From: Hoplostethus atlanticus
Lineage: Eukaryota; Chordata; Actinopteri; Trachichthyiformes; Trachichthyidae
Assembly: GCA_034670405.1 (NCBI GenBank)
Contig: JAXDDX010000002.1
Location: 4,165,001 to 4,229,000, forward strand
Direction: 5' to 3'
Length of the DNA stretch: 64,000 nucleotides
Positions 25,398-36,346 of the stretch are shown here, piece by piece. How positions within the stretch are numbered: the first letter of the stretch is position 1; the number at the start of each line of letters is the position of its first letter. Under the pieces are notes generated by a model. That model had not been told where the DNA came from. It worked only from the letters and a program-made list of their open reading frames with translations, and did not search any database. Made by a program: the position numbers and the translations under genes.

Positions 25398-26640
25398 ACT
25401 GGACTCAGTCTTTGTGGGTCACTAGGTCTTGCTGTTTTCCTTTTCTTCCACATCTTCCATAGACACAATGAGGTTCTGGATTCAATCAGACTTGTTCCTT
25501 GGAGCCGCACTATCCTTCTAAGTTCTTTCCACCACCACAATATAAAATGTTTCTAGTACATGGCAAGGACCCAAGAATAAGTTAGAACAATTATTTGGAA
25601 CAAACCCTGATTATGCTGGTATAAGACTATATAAATGATGTGTTAAGATCTGCAAACTGATGGTTCATATCATACCTGACTACAGCCTCAGTGAGTGACT
25701 GTGTTGGCTACATAACCTGACACGCCTTGCACAGCTTATCTTTTAAGCCATGCTTATGCCAGCACAATCTAAGACAGAGTCACTGGAAGATGATTTGTGT
25801 AGGGCTTTGTGGTCTTTAACCTATGATACAGACTGAGATTATCTTCATGCTGTCCCTCAGGACCAGGGGTTGGTTAAATCTGATCCTACAGCTAAGGTCA
25901 ATTTATGCACTTCCTTAGCTATGTGTTATTACATGTCACAACCCATTTCCATGGCCATGATATTGGTCATCATGTAGCCCGTAATCACCTAGTATTGTCA
26001 CCGCAGGAATAGGTACAATGCTTTTTTTCAATTGTTCTCCTAGTCCTGCATGTTCTGTGGTAATATCATAGACTGGATGTTCAACTGGATGCAGTCTTGA
26101 CACCTCAGTGCCCATATTTGGGCCTAGATCGTAGCTGATTAGTGAAAAGCCCCTGAAGCTTTCTGTCCCCATTACTGCATCTTGTGGAGGAAATTGCTTC
26201 CCAAGTGCAGACCTAGAATCAGACCTACATATGAATTCCATGTTTTTCACTTTAGTAATTTGTGTTATTACACATACATGAAGACAAAATTCAGAATCAT
26301 CTTTTTAAATTTTGTTCTTTTCCCCCTCTCTGTTTTTTGAGCACTCTTTTACAATCCACATCTCTTACTTATGGATAAAGGAAAGGATGTAAATTCAAGT
26401 TGTAAAGAAACTTTTATACTTGAGGGCGACATGGGTCATAGTATTTGGATCATATTAGTGGGAGTGGTACCTCTTCTCTCAAAGAATAATGCTGATATCC
26501 TTATTATATAAAGTTTAGTTTGCACCAAAACACTTCTTTCTCAGGCTTGTGTTATGCAAGTCTTTTTCAAATCATGCTTGATATGTTGATTTAGAAGAGT
26601 GCCATATTTGGAGGGAAGCTTTTATAATTAAAGTAATAAA
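25398..26640 (+). other. bag4: BAG4 3'UTR
   Basis: Non-coding sequence after the BAG4 stop, ending at an AATAAA at 26,635-26,640 within an A-rich stretch. I see no repeat element or second gene in it. The length is inferred from the signal only. Confidence 0.5.
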
Positions 26641-26997
26641 AAAATAAGATCTCAAACTTTGCATGGAAGAAAAACATCTGTCATATTTGTTTATTTTCCT
26701 GTGCTGTTAATTTTCTGTGTTTAGATTGAGCATCATTGTACAGTTAGTTCAGTATTCACTGACAAATATATATTTGTAATATATGTTAAACAAAAGAATC
26801 TTGATTACAAGAACAGGATCTTGCCTGTAGATGTGTCAGATGATGTGCATGTTTCCAACACAAGATGGGAATCTTTGCCTGACTGATTACCACAAGAGTA
26901 CAAAACAACTGAGAAATAATTAAATGTCAGGATACTTTTTAACCTGTTGTCAAATTAATGTTATTCTATGTTCTCCGACTGTTTGATATGATCTTTA

Positions 26998-27310
26998 CAC
27001 CTGCGCTATGTAACTTTATATAATATAGTCGTTGGCGGCCCCAAGTGGCAGCTTTGTTAGCAGCTTCAGTCATCTTTGCTCGTGGTAAAATCAGGTTTCT
27101 GTAGCGATCACTGCTATTTCTGGGGTGTGTACGTTCGGCTCGTAAATTTTGATTCATCACTTCATGTGGTCGGAGAAAACTTTCCCGCCAGTGTACCTAC
27201 TGACTCCAAAACTTCATTGGGGTGAAAGCAGCGAATCTACAGCGGCTCAATGAAGGTGGAGGGGCCAGTCTTCTCTGTCACAGCCCCTCTTCATAAACTA
27301 GACTGATAAG
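26998..27310 (-). mobile_element. Second copy of the CTGCATTATGTAAC MITE family
   Basis: Matches the outer MITE of BAG4 intron 3 in inverse orientation. Shared blocks include GCTATGTAACTTTAT, a CCAAGTGGCAGC block, GACTCCAAAACTTCATTGGGG and CAGTCTTCTCTGTCACAGCC. It ends about 90 bases before the first exon of the DUSP26-like gene, so it may lie within or next to its promoter. Confidence 0.7.
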
Positions 27311-27397
27311 GCCACACACACACACTCAAATCCTCTGCCAGCTAGCATTCAGATCTTTAAATAGACAGCTATTTCTATTAGTATGCAAAAGCATAAC

Positions 27398-27475
27398 ATG
27401 GCCCCTCGAAGCCTTGTGGAACATGTGCTAGATTTGATTTGTGGGTCACAGCCTGACGACACTTGGGACACTGCG
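27398..27475 (+). promoter_or_regulatory. Possible upstream ORF in first exon of the DUSP26-like gene
   Basis: An ATG opens a 26-codon frame that runs up to a strong GTAAGC donor at 27,476. Spliced to the acceptor before 27,642, the frame continues for six codons and then meets TGA, before the main start at 27,673. It therefore behaves as an upstream ORF rather than as the protein N-terminus. Spliced to the alternative acceptor before 27,611, it also does not match the main frame. Confidence 0.35.
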
Positions 27476-27672
27476 GTAAGCAAAACCTTCTAAATAAAGA
27501 GGCGAAGATTTTTTTTTTTATAACAATTTTTTTTTTAAAAGGCAGCTGCTAAAGCAGCAACACCTTTTTGTTAGCCTTTGCAATTGCTGAAATAGACCTT
27601 GCTTCTTTAGTTTGGAAAATATAATTGCTGTGTCACGTCAGAGGTCTGCTCGAACCCAGTGAAGAAAAGGCA

Positions 27673-29013
27673 ATGTCATATAGGTCCAAACTTCCCGCAT
27701 CCTGGAATGATAAACCCCCTCCTCGGAAAGTGGAAATTGACTTGAGTTCTCCTGGTTTGGCTGTGTTTGAGCTGGAAAAACTGCTGTTTACTGGAAAAGC
27801 CATCATCAGCCATGCTGACGAAGTGTGGCCAAGACTTTACATTGGAGACCAGTAAGTAACCAACTGGCCATTCTTCTGGCAAAAACCCACAGGCTGTCTG
27901 ACAAGAACAAAGCATGGCATTTCTTGGTCTGTGGGTTAAATGAGGTTTCAAATAATGAACCTTTGTTGTGATAGGGGGAATGGAGTGAGATCTGTTTAAC
28001 CAACAGATATTACCATAGTCTACGTTTGGACTAAGTCCACATATGTGGAAGAGGAACTGATCATAAATCAGATTTACATACAGGATGGGTAACTCTAGAT
28101 CCCCTAAGTTGCATTCCACATAAGGAACTTGCATAAACTGTCAGAGTTTCCACTGATGGCTCTTCTCATAAATCCATATTGCAGCTCTCAACTGAGGGCT
28201 AAAAGCATGTCTCAAGTCTCTGTAGTAAGTTATTTATAATTGTCAAATGTCTGAAATTGTCCTGTAAATTTCTTGCAAGCACTGGTCGCTCTCGTACACA
28301 TTGCAAGCAAATGTTTAATTTGAAAGCACCTGCCACATTGTATTTATTATTTATTGTATTTGATACTGTCAGTGATTACAGGATTTTGTTTGCCGCAGAC
28401 ACAGTGCAGAGAACCGGGCGGATCTTTCCATGCATCGTATCAGTCACATCCTGAATGCAGCTCACAGTAAACGGCGAGGAGGGGCAGATGTATATGAGGG
28501 CATGAACGTCACCTACATGGGCATAGAGGCTCGTGACTCCGGTGACTTTGACATGAGTGTCAACTTCCAGACTGCAGCAGATTTTATTCACAGAGCTCTC
28601 AGTGGAGGAGGTGAGAGGGGGAGATGGGGAAAGGCAATTCTGTAGTTTGAAGATTAATTTGTTTTGTACCATTTTTCGAAATGTACGTTAGAAGTGAGGA
28701 ATTCAGACGCTATCGTCACCAAGTTCATGTGAGCAAGTCCTGTAGCCCAGATTTAGTCTGGTACTAATGTTGCATAGTTTTACATGTTTGTAATGTGGCC
28801 CCTCTCTGTTTCTTAGGCAAAGTCCTTGTGCACTGCCATGTAGGAGTGAGCCGTTCTGCCACCCTGGTCCTGGCCTATCTGATGCTGAAGCAGAACCTGA
28901 CCCTTGTGGAGGCTATTTGTGTTGTGAAAGACAACCGGGGTGTTATCCCTAACCGAGGCTTCCTCCGACAACTCATCAAACTGGATGGCCAGCTCTTTGG
29001 CACCCATCGCTGA
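27673..29013 (+). CDS. dusp26: Dual-specificity protein phosphatase 26-like
   Basis: An atypical dual-specificity phosphatase that removes phosphate from Ser/Thr and Tyr. Mammalian DUSP26 acts on p38, ERK and other targets in neural tissue. Coding exons are 27673-27851, 28399-28610 and 28817-29013, with matching phases, giving 195 aa (human DUSP26 has 211). The conserved region starts at [11 protein letters not shown] and [14 protein letters not shown]. The likely general acid is Asp106 in EARDSGDFD. The P-loop HCHVGVSRS has nucleophile Cys137 and Arg143, followed by [19 protein letters not shown] and [14 protein letters not shown]. These agree with DUSP26 better than with DUSP13 or DUSP29. 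The N-terminus [11 protein letters not shown] differs from the mammalian one, and a non-coding first exon is likely. An ATTAAA at 29,523-29,528 is a plausible polyadenylation signal. Confidence 0.9.
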
Positions 29014-29528
29014 AACCTCCCTGATCAGGGCATATATTCATAGACATTTTAAGGACCGGGGGACTGATTCTGGATGACAGAACCAACGACCATGCAAACT
29101 TGACCATGAGACAAACTGGTTACAGAATAGCACTCATATTCTTAGATAGTCAATAGAAATGGGTCCAGAAGAATGGGAAAGAGTGTGGTACTGGTACACC
29201 AAAGATAGCTCAACTAAACTTTACAGAACAATGAACTGATGATGCTATAAGAGAAAGAGAGAACTAGGGAGTAGGGCGATGGGGGTACTGGGGAATGGAA
29301 ACAGACAGTGGAAAGGGTTGAGAAAGTTACACTATGCATGTTTATTGAACAGAAATAATTTATTGGGAAAGCTTGTGTTTTCTTTGAGGCTATATGATAT
29401 TCCCAAGTGGCTTAGCTAGGTGCTGTCTCTGTGCTGAAAGGCAGACAGAACATGAAATCACTGTCGAGGGGTATCATACAATCAAAATGTCCTTTGTTCC
29501 TTCTCACCCTCTATAGTTGTCAATTAAA
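29014..29528 (+). other. DUSP26-like 3'UTR
   Basis: Non-coding sequence from the stop codon to an ATTAAA signal. No repeats or further coding sequence are recognised. From here to 29,887 I see nothing further except an isolated 50-base piece of the R-repeat interior at 29,839-29,888. Confidence 0.45.
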
Positions 29529-29887
29529 GTGAAAGAGGAGAAGAAGACTGTTGAGAAAACGTGTCTGCTGCATGTGTGACTTATGCTACTATTTCATATT
29601 AGATCCTTTTTGTTTTCAGCACTATTGTTCTTGCTTTTGTGAATACATGTATCTGGTACTTTCCTGGATCATAGTTTTAATTACAATCAAATGTTTAGGT
29701 AAATTTTCTGAAAGAATCAAAGGCTAAAGGCTAAAGTATGGTTTATAAATGGTAAGAGGATAATCCAGTTTTTACCCTGAAGAATATGAATCTGGGACAT
29801 ATTTTGGCGAGTGTATGAGGGAGCCGCACACACTTCCTCACAAATCAGTTGACAAGCCTCCCATCCTCACCATATTGTTTACATATA

Positions 29888-30751
29888 GGGACAAAATATA
29901 TCACTCATCAGATATGACACAACCCCCTTTTTGTATACGGGCCCTATGTTTTGTAATATCTAAAGAACATTTTCTTTCCCCTTTTACATAATTTATGACA
30001 TGCTTTTTACACATTGGGCCAAACCCCCTGAGAATTTTCAGATTGCTTATACATTTAAAATAAAAACATCCAAATATCACAAATCAGTTGACAAGACTCC
30101 CATCCTCACCATATTGTTTACATATAGTTTCTGTTCTATCATTTAAGTTGGGTATTGATCAATTAACTATGGGCCAGTTAAATCCGTAAATACAATATAT
30201 ATTTTTTAGAGTGCCATGTTTTATATGACTTGTTTTAGTTTTGGTTGCTCTAACCTGTCTCTTCCTGAGGTCCACTTCTGGTTTGAGTGCAGTGACATCA
30301 TGGAAGCGTGCATGACATGGCTGCCACCTGACATCAGTGTGTTCAATCAGTGAAAATCAGTAATCAGTGAAGATTGGGGTTTCCAAGTTGGCCAGAGGGG
30401 AAGGGGAAAGAAATGGGTTATGGTTTTGGTTTATTTTGTTCCCTGTATCTAGGTTAACACTTCAATGTGTAAAAGTAAAAACTAAAGCTGAATCCCTAAT
30501 TTATGTAGCCATTTAATTATTGACAAATTATTGACTTTGACAACTAGCACCCCCATACTGTCAGCAATTGGTACAACCTTCAGGATATTTAAGTCTGGAG
30601 TTAGAGTAAGGGGAGTGGAGAACCCTTGTTGCGGCCATTGCATGTGAGTTTTTCCCCGTGTCTTTTGTTGTTTGATGGTCATGTGGCCTTTGTAAAGATT
30701 TCCCTCAAGTAAAGAACTCTGACTGCTGCTGCCTTTTGTTCCACCACTCTA
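29888..30751 (+). repeat. Serpin-flanking repeat R, copy 1
   Basis: About 860 bases nearly identical to 35,468-36,346, and its first 190 bases also match 46,086-46,275. It lies upstream of serpin copy 1, whereas the other two lie just downstream of a serpin gene. The right part has a TTTAAG TATA-like stretch and an AGTAAAGAACTC stretch some 100 bases on, which could be promoter and polyadenylation signals of a solo LTR. I could not find convincing ends, so the origin is left open. Confidence 0.8.
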
Positions 30752-31174
30752 TACACACCCCAGAACTGCTGGTTACATCCTCATTGTAAGGGCCCACCAT
30801 AGAAACCTTATAGACCGGTGGTTAAGGTACATTGCATATCAACATTATTTATATGCACTCAACCCTATCTGCAGCAGACTCACTAGCCTTTTGTAGGGGT
30901 TTGTTTTAGTTTTATTATGACTAGAAAGTTCATACGATACTTTATGGACTACAGACATCAAGAGCATACTTCTTAATCACTTTTGAGTTGTCTAACCCCT
31001 AAAGCAGGCAATGGCTGCTTGGCTTTTGCATCTCCCCTTTGCATTCCCAGCTACGATGCCATGTGTAATGGCCACTGTTAAAGACTGTAATCATTATCAC
31101 AGCGCAAATATGGAGGCCAGCGCAAAAAAGAGATACAAAATAAAAATGTCAAAGTTCAGTTGTTCTGATCAGGG

Positions 31175-31253
31175 TTAAAAAGGGGACACCTCTCTCTCTC
31201 CAGTCTGCTTTGGTGTCTTTGGTTGAGGAGACATAATCTGCAACTGGGAGAAG
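31175..31253 (+). promoter_or_regulatory. TATA-like box and non-coding exon 1 of serpin copy 1
   Basis: TTAAAAA at 31,175-31,181 lies about 25-30 bases before the likely start of a non-coding first exon, which ends with GGGAGAAG before a GTGAGT donor at 31,254. The same layout occurs before copy 2. A non-coding first exon is usual for SERPINA1-type genes. Confidence 0.55.
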
Positions 31254-31642
31254 GTGAGTAATTTAAGAAGACAAGTTGTATTTCAGCTTTGTAATGCATG
31301 TTTATTATTGCTTTGCCAACAATCATAGACAGATTATGATTGACATGTTGAGTTTGAGATGTAACTTTAGACCCTGAATTAGACAATCTCCTGACTGTTT
31401 AAATTGTAAAAACAAATTTGATGGACTGTCTATGAAAATAATTGAGGGGAAAAAATGGACTTCTTGATGGTTGGTCTAAGTTCACTCATGTTGTCCTCCT
31501 CTAGTTAGAATTAATAGTTATAATGAACATGCAAATACACACTGTCTCATGAATTGGAAATGTAAGCATCGCATGAGTCAAGGACAATATTTGCTGTAGC
31601 ACTGAGCAATGGTGCACTTTTGAACCTTTGTTTTAGTTCACC

Positions 31643-34600
31643 ATGATGCGTGCAACCTTGGGTTTATGGATCTTGTCAGCAGTGGTCTGCCTGGGGAGAG
31701 GTGACCATGGAGGTCACCATGAAGGTCATGACCATTCGCATGACAAAGGTCATGAGCACCATCACACTGTACCCGACAACAGTGCCAGCAAAGTCTCACT
31801 GGTGACTTCAGCCAACAACAATTTTGCCCACCAACTATACAGGAAGTTAGCAGCTCAGGCAGACTCACAAGGCAAGAACATCTTCTTCTCACCAATATGT
31901 GTGACCCTTGCCTTGGCTGCCTTGTCTGTGGGGGCCCGGGGAGAGACCCACCAGCAGCTTTTCAGTGGTCTGGGCTTCGACAGCTCTCTATTGACACAGG
32001 CTGATGTAGATCAGGCCTTTCATGCGCTCCTCACCAGGCCCAACAAGACGTCGGAAGAAGACATGAGTGCAGGAACTGCTGTGTTTGTAGATGACAACTT
32101 CAAGCCACGGCCTGAGTTCCTGGAGGCCTTGAAGCAGTTATACTTGACAGATGGGTTCTCTGTCGACTTCACCAATACCACAGAGAGTGCCGACACCATC
32201 AATAGGTACGTGCAGGAGAAGACCAGTGGGAAGATAGACAAGCTGGTCGAAAACCTGGATCCTAGCACAATCATGTATCTCATCAGCTACATATACTACA
32301 AAGGTAAGAGGTTATATGAGATGAGAGTTGGTTTATGGAATCGATCTGTCTTTCAGAGCCATCCTGCAAATCTGATACACTCATTTGAAGTTCAATATAT
32401 CCATTGGCATTTTTGTGTACTCATTTCTGTCAAATAGGAAAGTGGGAGACTCCATTCGACCCCATGGACACCAAGAAGGAAATGTTCCATGTCGATGAGG
32501 AGAATGAGGTTCAAACTCGCATGGCCTATTTAGACTGGCTTTCAGTTACAATAGTTATGCTAGTAACGTGGCCTCTTATACTGATTTATATCGTGCGTCC
32601 TTGATATGTTCTCGTCTCCTTAGGCACGTAATGTTCAAATTGTCATCTTCCAGGTTCCAGTTCAAATGATGATGCAGGAGACGTATTTCAGAGTCTATTA
32701 CGACCAGGAGATTTCCACGTCAGTCCTCAGCCTACCCTTCAACAACTCTAACACAATGCTGCTGTTGCTGCCTGATAAGAATTTGATTGGGTTGGAGGAG
32801 GTCATCTGCCAGAACCACATCACCAAATGGATGAAGTGGATGAAGCCCAGGTTAGAAGAAACTAATCCCTGCCCAAGTGAAACTTTTTTGTTTTGTTCTG
32901 AGACAAAGCTGAGTAGTTACAGCCCATCTGAATCTTAGATTGGTAATCGACCCAAAGCACAACATGTTGTGGGTGGTGTCAATACTCTGTGACTGTTTAG
33001 GTGAAACAGTGCAAAAAGTATTTTCTTTGTCTATTTACAGTTTTTTACAATCACTTTGTCACTAATTTCAGAACCTTCATGTCATTTTTCGAAACTGTAG
33101 ACACAAAACTCACAACCGATGATCAAAATGCACATTTTTCAAAACTCTAACACTTTTTCCAATTGCTTGGATACAACACACAGAAACCTCAGATCATTGG
33201 TTCATTGAACTAAAATCACCTGTTCAAAATGACACAACTTAACATCAAAGTATTACCAATTCAAAATGCAATTCACACATTACATCTGAGATGACTGTCT
33301 GTTCATTTCATTACAATGATCTAACTATCAATTGATACAACTCCTCAAAATGATAAGTAACTGTTTCATTACTCTTAATGCTTAGTTTTATGGAAACCTG
33401 ACGAACAATATTCCATGTTTAGATCATGAAAGTTTCAGGATAACGAGATCCATTGACACCAATTACCGTGGAACATGAACATAACTATGGATGTAATATT
33501 TGATCATCATTCTTTATCAGACACTGTTTCTATGGTCCCATGTACCACTTTCCAGACCATGTTTTCAGATTTGACATTACTGTATGTATGCAGGCCCTTG
33601 TATGTAATTGCTTTTCCAATACTGCCAACTTGTTACTGATGAGCATACAGTAAAATGAGTGGTATCCACCTACAACAACATAGCGATAACATGGAGCCGG
33701 CAGGTGATCCAGGTCACAATAGAGGTCAAGCAGTGGGAGGAGGAAGACGAGGAAGACGTGGTGGTCAAAGGAATGGCAGGGGACAAGCACCCCTTCTGAG
33801 AGGTGGTCGTATTGTATTGGATAATGTCAGGTTCCACCATGCTCAAATGGTGCAAGCATGGTTTCAGGCCCATCCACAATTTACCACCTTGTACTTACCC
33901 CCATACTCTCCTTTCCTTAACCCGATTGAGGAATTTTTCTCCACATGGAGGTGGAAGGTATATGATAGGCGCCCTGATGAACAAGTCACCCTTCTCCAGG
34001 CCATGGATGACGCATGCAATGACATCACGGCAGACCAGTGTCAGGCCTGGATTCGCCATGCCCAAAGATTCTTGCCAATATGTTTGGGATGAAAACATCC
34101 ATTGTGATGTGGATGAGAACCAAATCCACAAGACAGGGTTGATGGAAATATAGAAGTACAGTAATCAATCCTTTGTTTTGCTTTTTACAGTAAGCCAGGT
34201 GAGGAACACTGCAGTTGATGTTTTATTTTTATTTTTTGCAGCCAATTATTTTTGCTTTGATTCAAAGAAACCTATGTTGTGATTTTACTGTATTTCATCA
34301 ATACATTTCAGATTTTGTTCAGTGATTCCACTCTGTCTGTAGTATTCTCTCTACTAGTCCTTTTACAGTGTAGTACCATAATGAAACATGTATCACATAT
34401 TTTGTACTACAATATTTAATGATTGTACCAACAACTAAACAGTGAAACTATCGGTATCTTGTGTGTGCGTGATCTAAATGAATGTTCCTCTGGTATTTCA
34501 TGATAAATGAGTTATTTAAACCAGTGATTCTGCAAGTGCAAGGTTTCTTTAAAGATATGAACGCACAATGCAATGTTTTGAACATTGGACAGCCTGTGTT

Positions 34601-35213
34601 ACAAGTGATGACCGTTTTGAGTTTTGTGTCTAGAGTTTTGAAAAATGACATCAAGGTTCTGAAATTAGTGACAAAGTGTTTGTAAAAAACTGTAAGTCAT
34701 AGATTAATCACTTCTGAATGACAGATCCTATGATGCTGACAATCTCTGTTTTGAAGTCTGCATTTTCTCCCCCATTTCTTCTTTAGGAAATATAAAGTAT
34801 TTGTTCCCAAGTTCTCCATCAAGACCTCTTACTCCCTGAAGGATGTGTTGCGTGGAATGGGAATGACAGACATGTTTGGTATTGCAGCAAATTTCAGTGG
34901 CATTGCGGAGGGCCAGAGACTGGCTGTCTCAGAGGTAAGGACATAGAGCTGGTGCACGTCCTTCCTCCTTTCCATTCCATCCATTCTTCATCTCACTTTG
35001 CCGTCTGTCCTTTGGCAGGTTGTGCACCAAGCCAGTTTGGATGTGGATGAAGCTGGAGCAACTGCTGCAGCTGCTACGGGTATTTGGTCCTATCCTACGT
35101 CCTTACACGAAGTCCCCGTCTTGAGGTTCAACCGGCCATTTATGGTGGTCCTCACTGAACCCACCACTGACAGCATCCTCTTTATGGGCAAGATTGTCAA
35201 CCCAAATATCTGA
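31643..35213 (+). CDS. Alpha-1-antitrypsin-like serpin, copy 1
   Basis: A secreted clade-A serpin. The protease cleaves its reactive-centre loop and is trapped. Coding exons are 31643-32303, 32438-32508, 32654-32850, 34787-34934 and 35019-35213, all in phase, for 423 aa. A signal peptide of about 20 residues is followed by a His-rich stretch (10 His between residues 22 and 41) and the serpin body (NIFFSPICVTLALAALSVGA, FNRPFMVVLTEPTTDSILFM). The loop hinge is E370-AGATAAAATG. Counting from human alpha-1-antitrypsin, P1 is Thr386 followed by P1' Ser387, with Pro385 at P2. Sequons include N134-KT and N178-TT. An extra 145-bp intron splits the exon that is single in human SERPINA1. Intron 4 carries an IS630/Tc1-type transposon. 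ATTAAA at 35,257-35,262 is a likely poly(A) signal. Orthology within clade A is not certain. Confidence 0.93.
33038..34692 (+). mobile_element. IS630/Tc1-type transposon in serpin copy 1, internally deleted
   Basis: The element is flanked by TA duplications (33,036-33,037 and 34,693-34,694). Its long terminal inverted repeats of about 75 bp start CAGTTTTTTACAA and contain CACTTTGTCACTAATTTCAG. Serpin copy 2 has the uninterrupted site (CTATTTAAGTCATAG), so the borders are exact. The frame at 33,655-34,092 begins with an Arg/Gly-rich N-terminus (GGGRRGRRGGQRNGRG) and passes within a few residues into the catalytic C-terminus (IVLDNVRFHH, LYLPPYSPFLNPIEEFFSTW). Related fish transposases carry a helix-turn-helix and the first catalytic Asp between these parts. 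Here they are missing while the frame stays open. Confidence 0.92.
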
Positions 35214-35467
35214 TTAAACACTTTGTACTCCCTCAAATACAGCTGTTGCAGCAGATATTAAATCCTCATAAAACCTGTACTGTGATTCCTTGCTTTATGG
35301 ATTACTTGTTAACCTAATCATTTTTGTTAAAGCCAGGTTAAATATGATTACAGGGATAAAATACTAGTAGCTGCTAAGTATTTTGATCAGCAACTGTAGG
35401 TTATTATAATGGAGATAATCTCTGAGGCATTTCTGGAATCCTCAAGCTGTTAAATAACCACATCAGA

Positions 35468-36346
35468 GGGACAAAATATATCACTCATCAGATATGACAC
35501 AACCCCCTTTTTGTATACGGGCCCTATGTTTTGTAATATCTAAGGAACATTTTCTTTCCCCTTTTACATAATTTATGACATGCTTTTTACACATTGGGCC
35601 AAACCCCCTGAGAATTTTCAGATTGCTTATACATTTAAAATAAAAACATCCAAATATCAGAAATATCACAAATCAGTTGACAAGCCTCCCATCCTCACCA
35701 TATTGTTTACATATAGTTTCTGTTCTATCATTTAAGTTGGGTATTGATCAATTAACTATGGGCCAGTTAAATCCGTAAATACAATATATATTTTTTTAGA
35801 GTGCCATGTTTTATATGACTTGTTTTAGTTTTGGTTGCTCTAACCTGTCTCTTCCTGAGGTCCACTTCTGGTTTGAGTGCAGTGACATCATGGAAGCGTG
35901 CATGACATGGCTGCCACCTGACACCAGTGTGTTCAATCAGTGAAAATCAGTAATCAGTGAAGATTGGGGTTTCCAAGTTGGCCAGAGGGGAAGGGGAAAG
36001 GAATGGGTTTTGGTTTATTTTGTTCCCTGTATCTAGGTTAACACTTCAATGTGTAAAAGTAAAAACTAAAGCTGAATCCCTAATTTATGTAGCCATTTAA
36101 TTATTGACAAATTATTGACTTTGACAACTAGCACCCCCATACTGTCAGCAATTGGTACAACCTTCAGGATATTTAAGTCTGGAGTTTGAGTAAGGGGAGT
36201 GGAGAACCCTTGTTGCGGCCATTGCATGGGAGTTTGCGGTTTTCCGTGTCTTTTGTTGTTTGATGGTCATGTGGCCTTTGTAAAGAGTTCCCTCAAGTAA
36301 AGAACTCTGACTGCTGCTGCCTTTTGTTCCACCACTCTATACACAC
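35468..36346 (+). repeat. Serpin-flanking repeat R, copy 2
   Basis: Near-identical to copy 1 of R at 29,888. It follows serpin copy 1 by about 250 bases and would run directly into the upstream region of serpin copy 2 if the LTR-element fossil starting at 36,349 were absent. Confidence 0.85.

Noticed and set aside
27398-27475. Alternative N-terminus MAPRSLVEHVLDLICG for the DUSP26-like protein
   Set aside because: Joined to either acceptor available in the next exon, it does not reach the MSYRSK frame, so it is listed as an upstream ORF.
29888-30790. Repeat R as a solo LTR
   Set aside because: It has TATA-like and AGTAAA-like signals near its right side, but I found no paired TG/CA ends with a target duplication.
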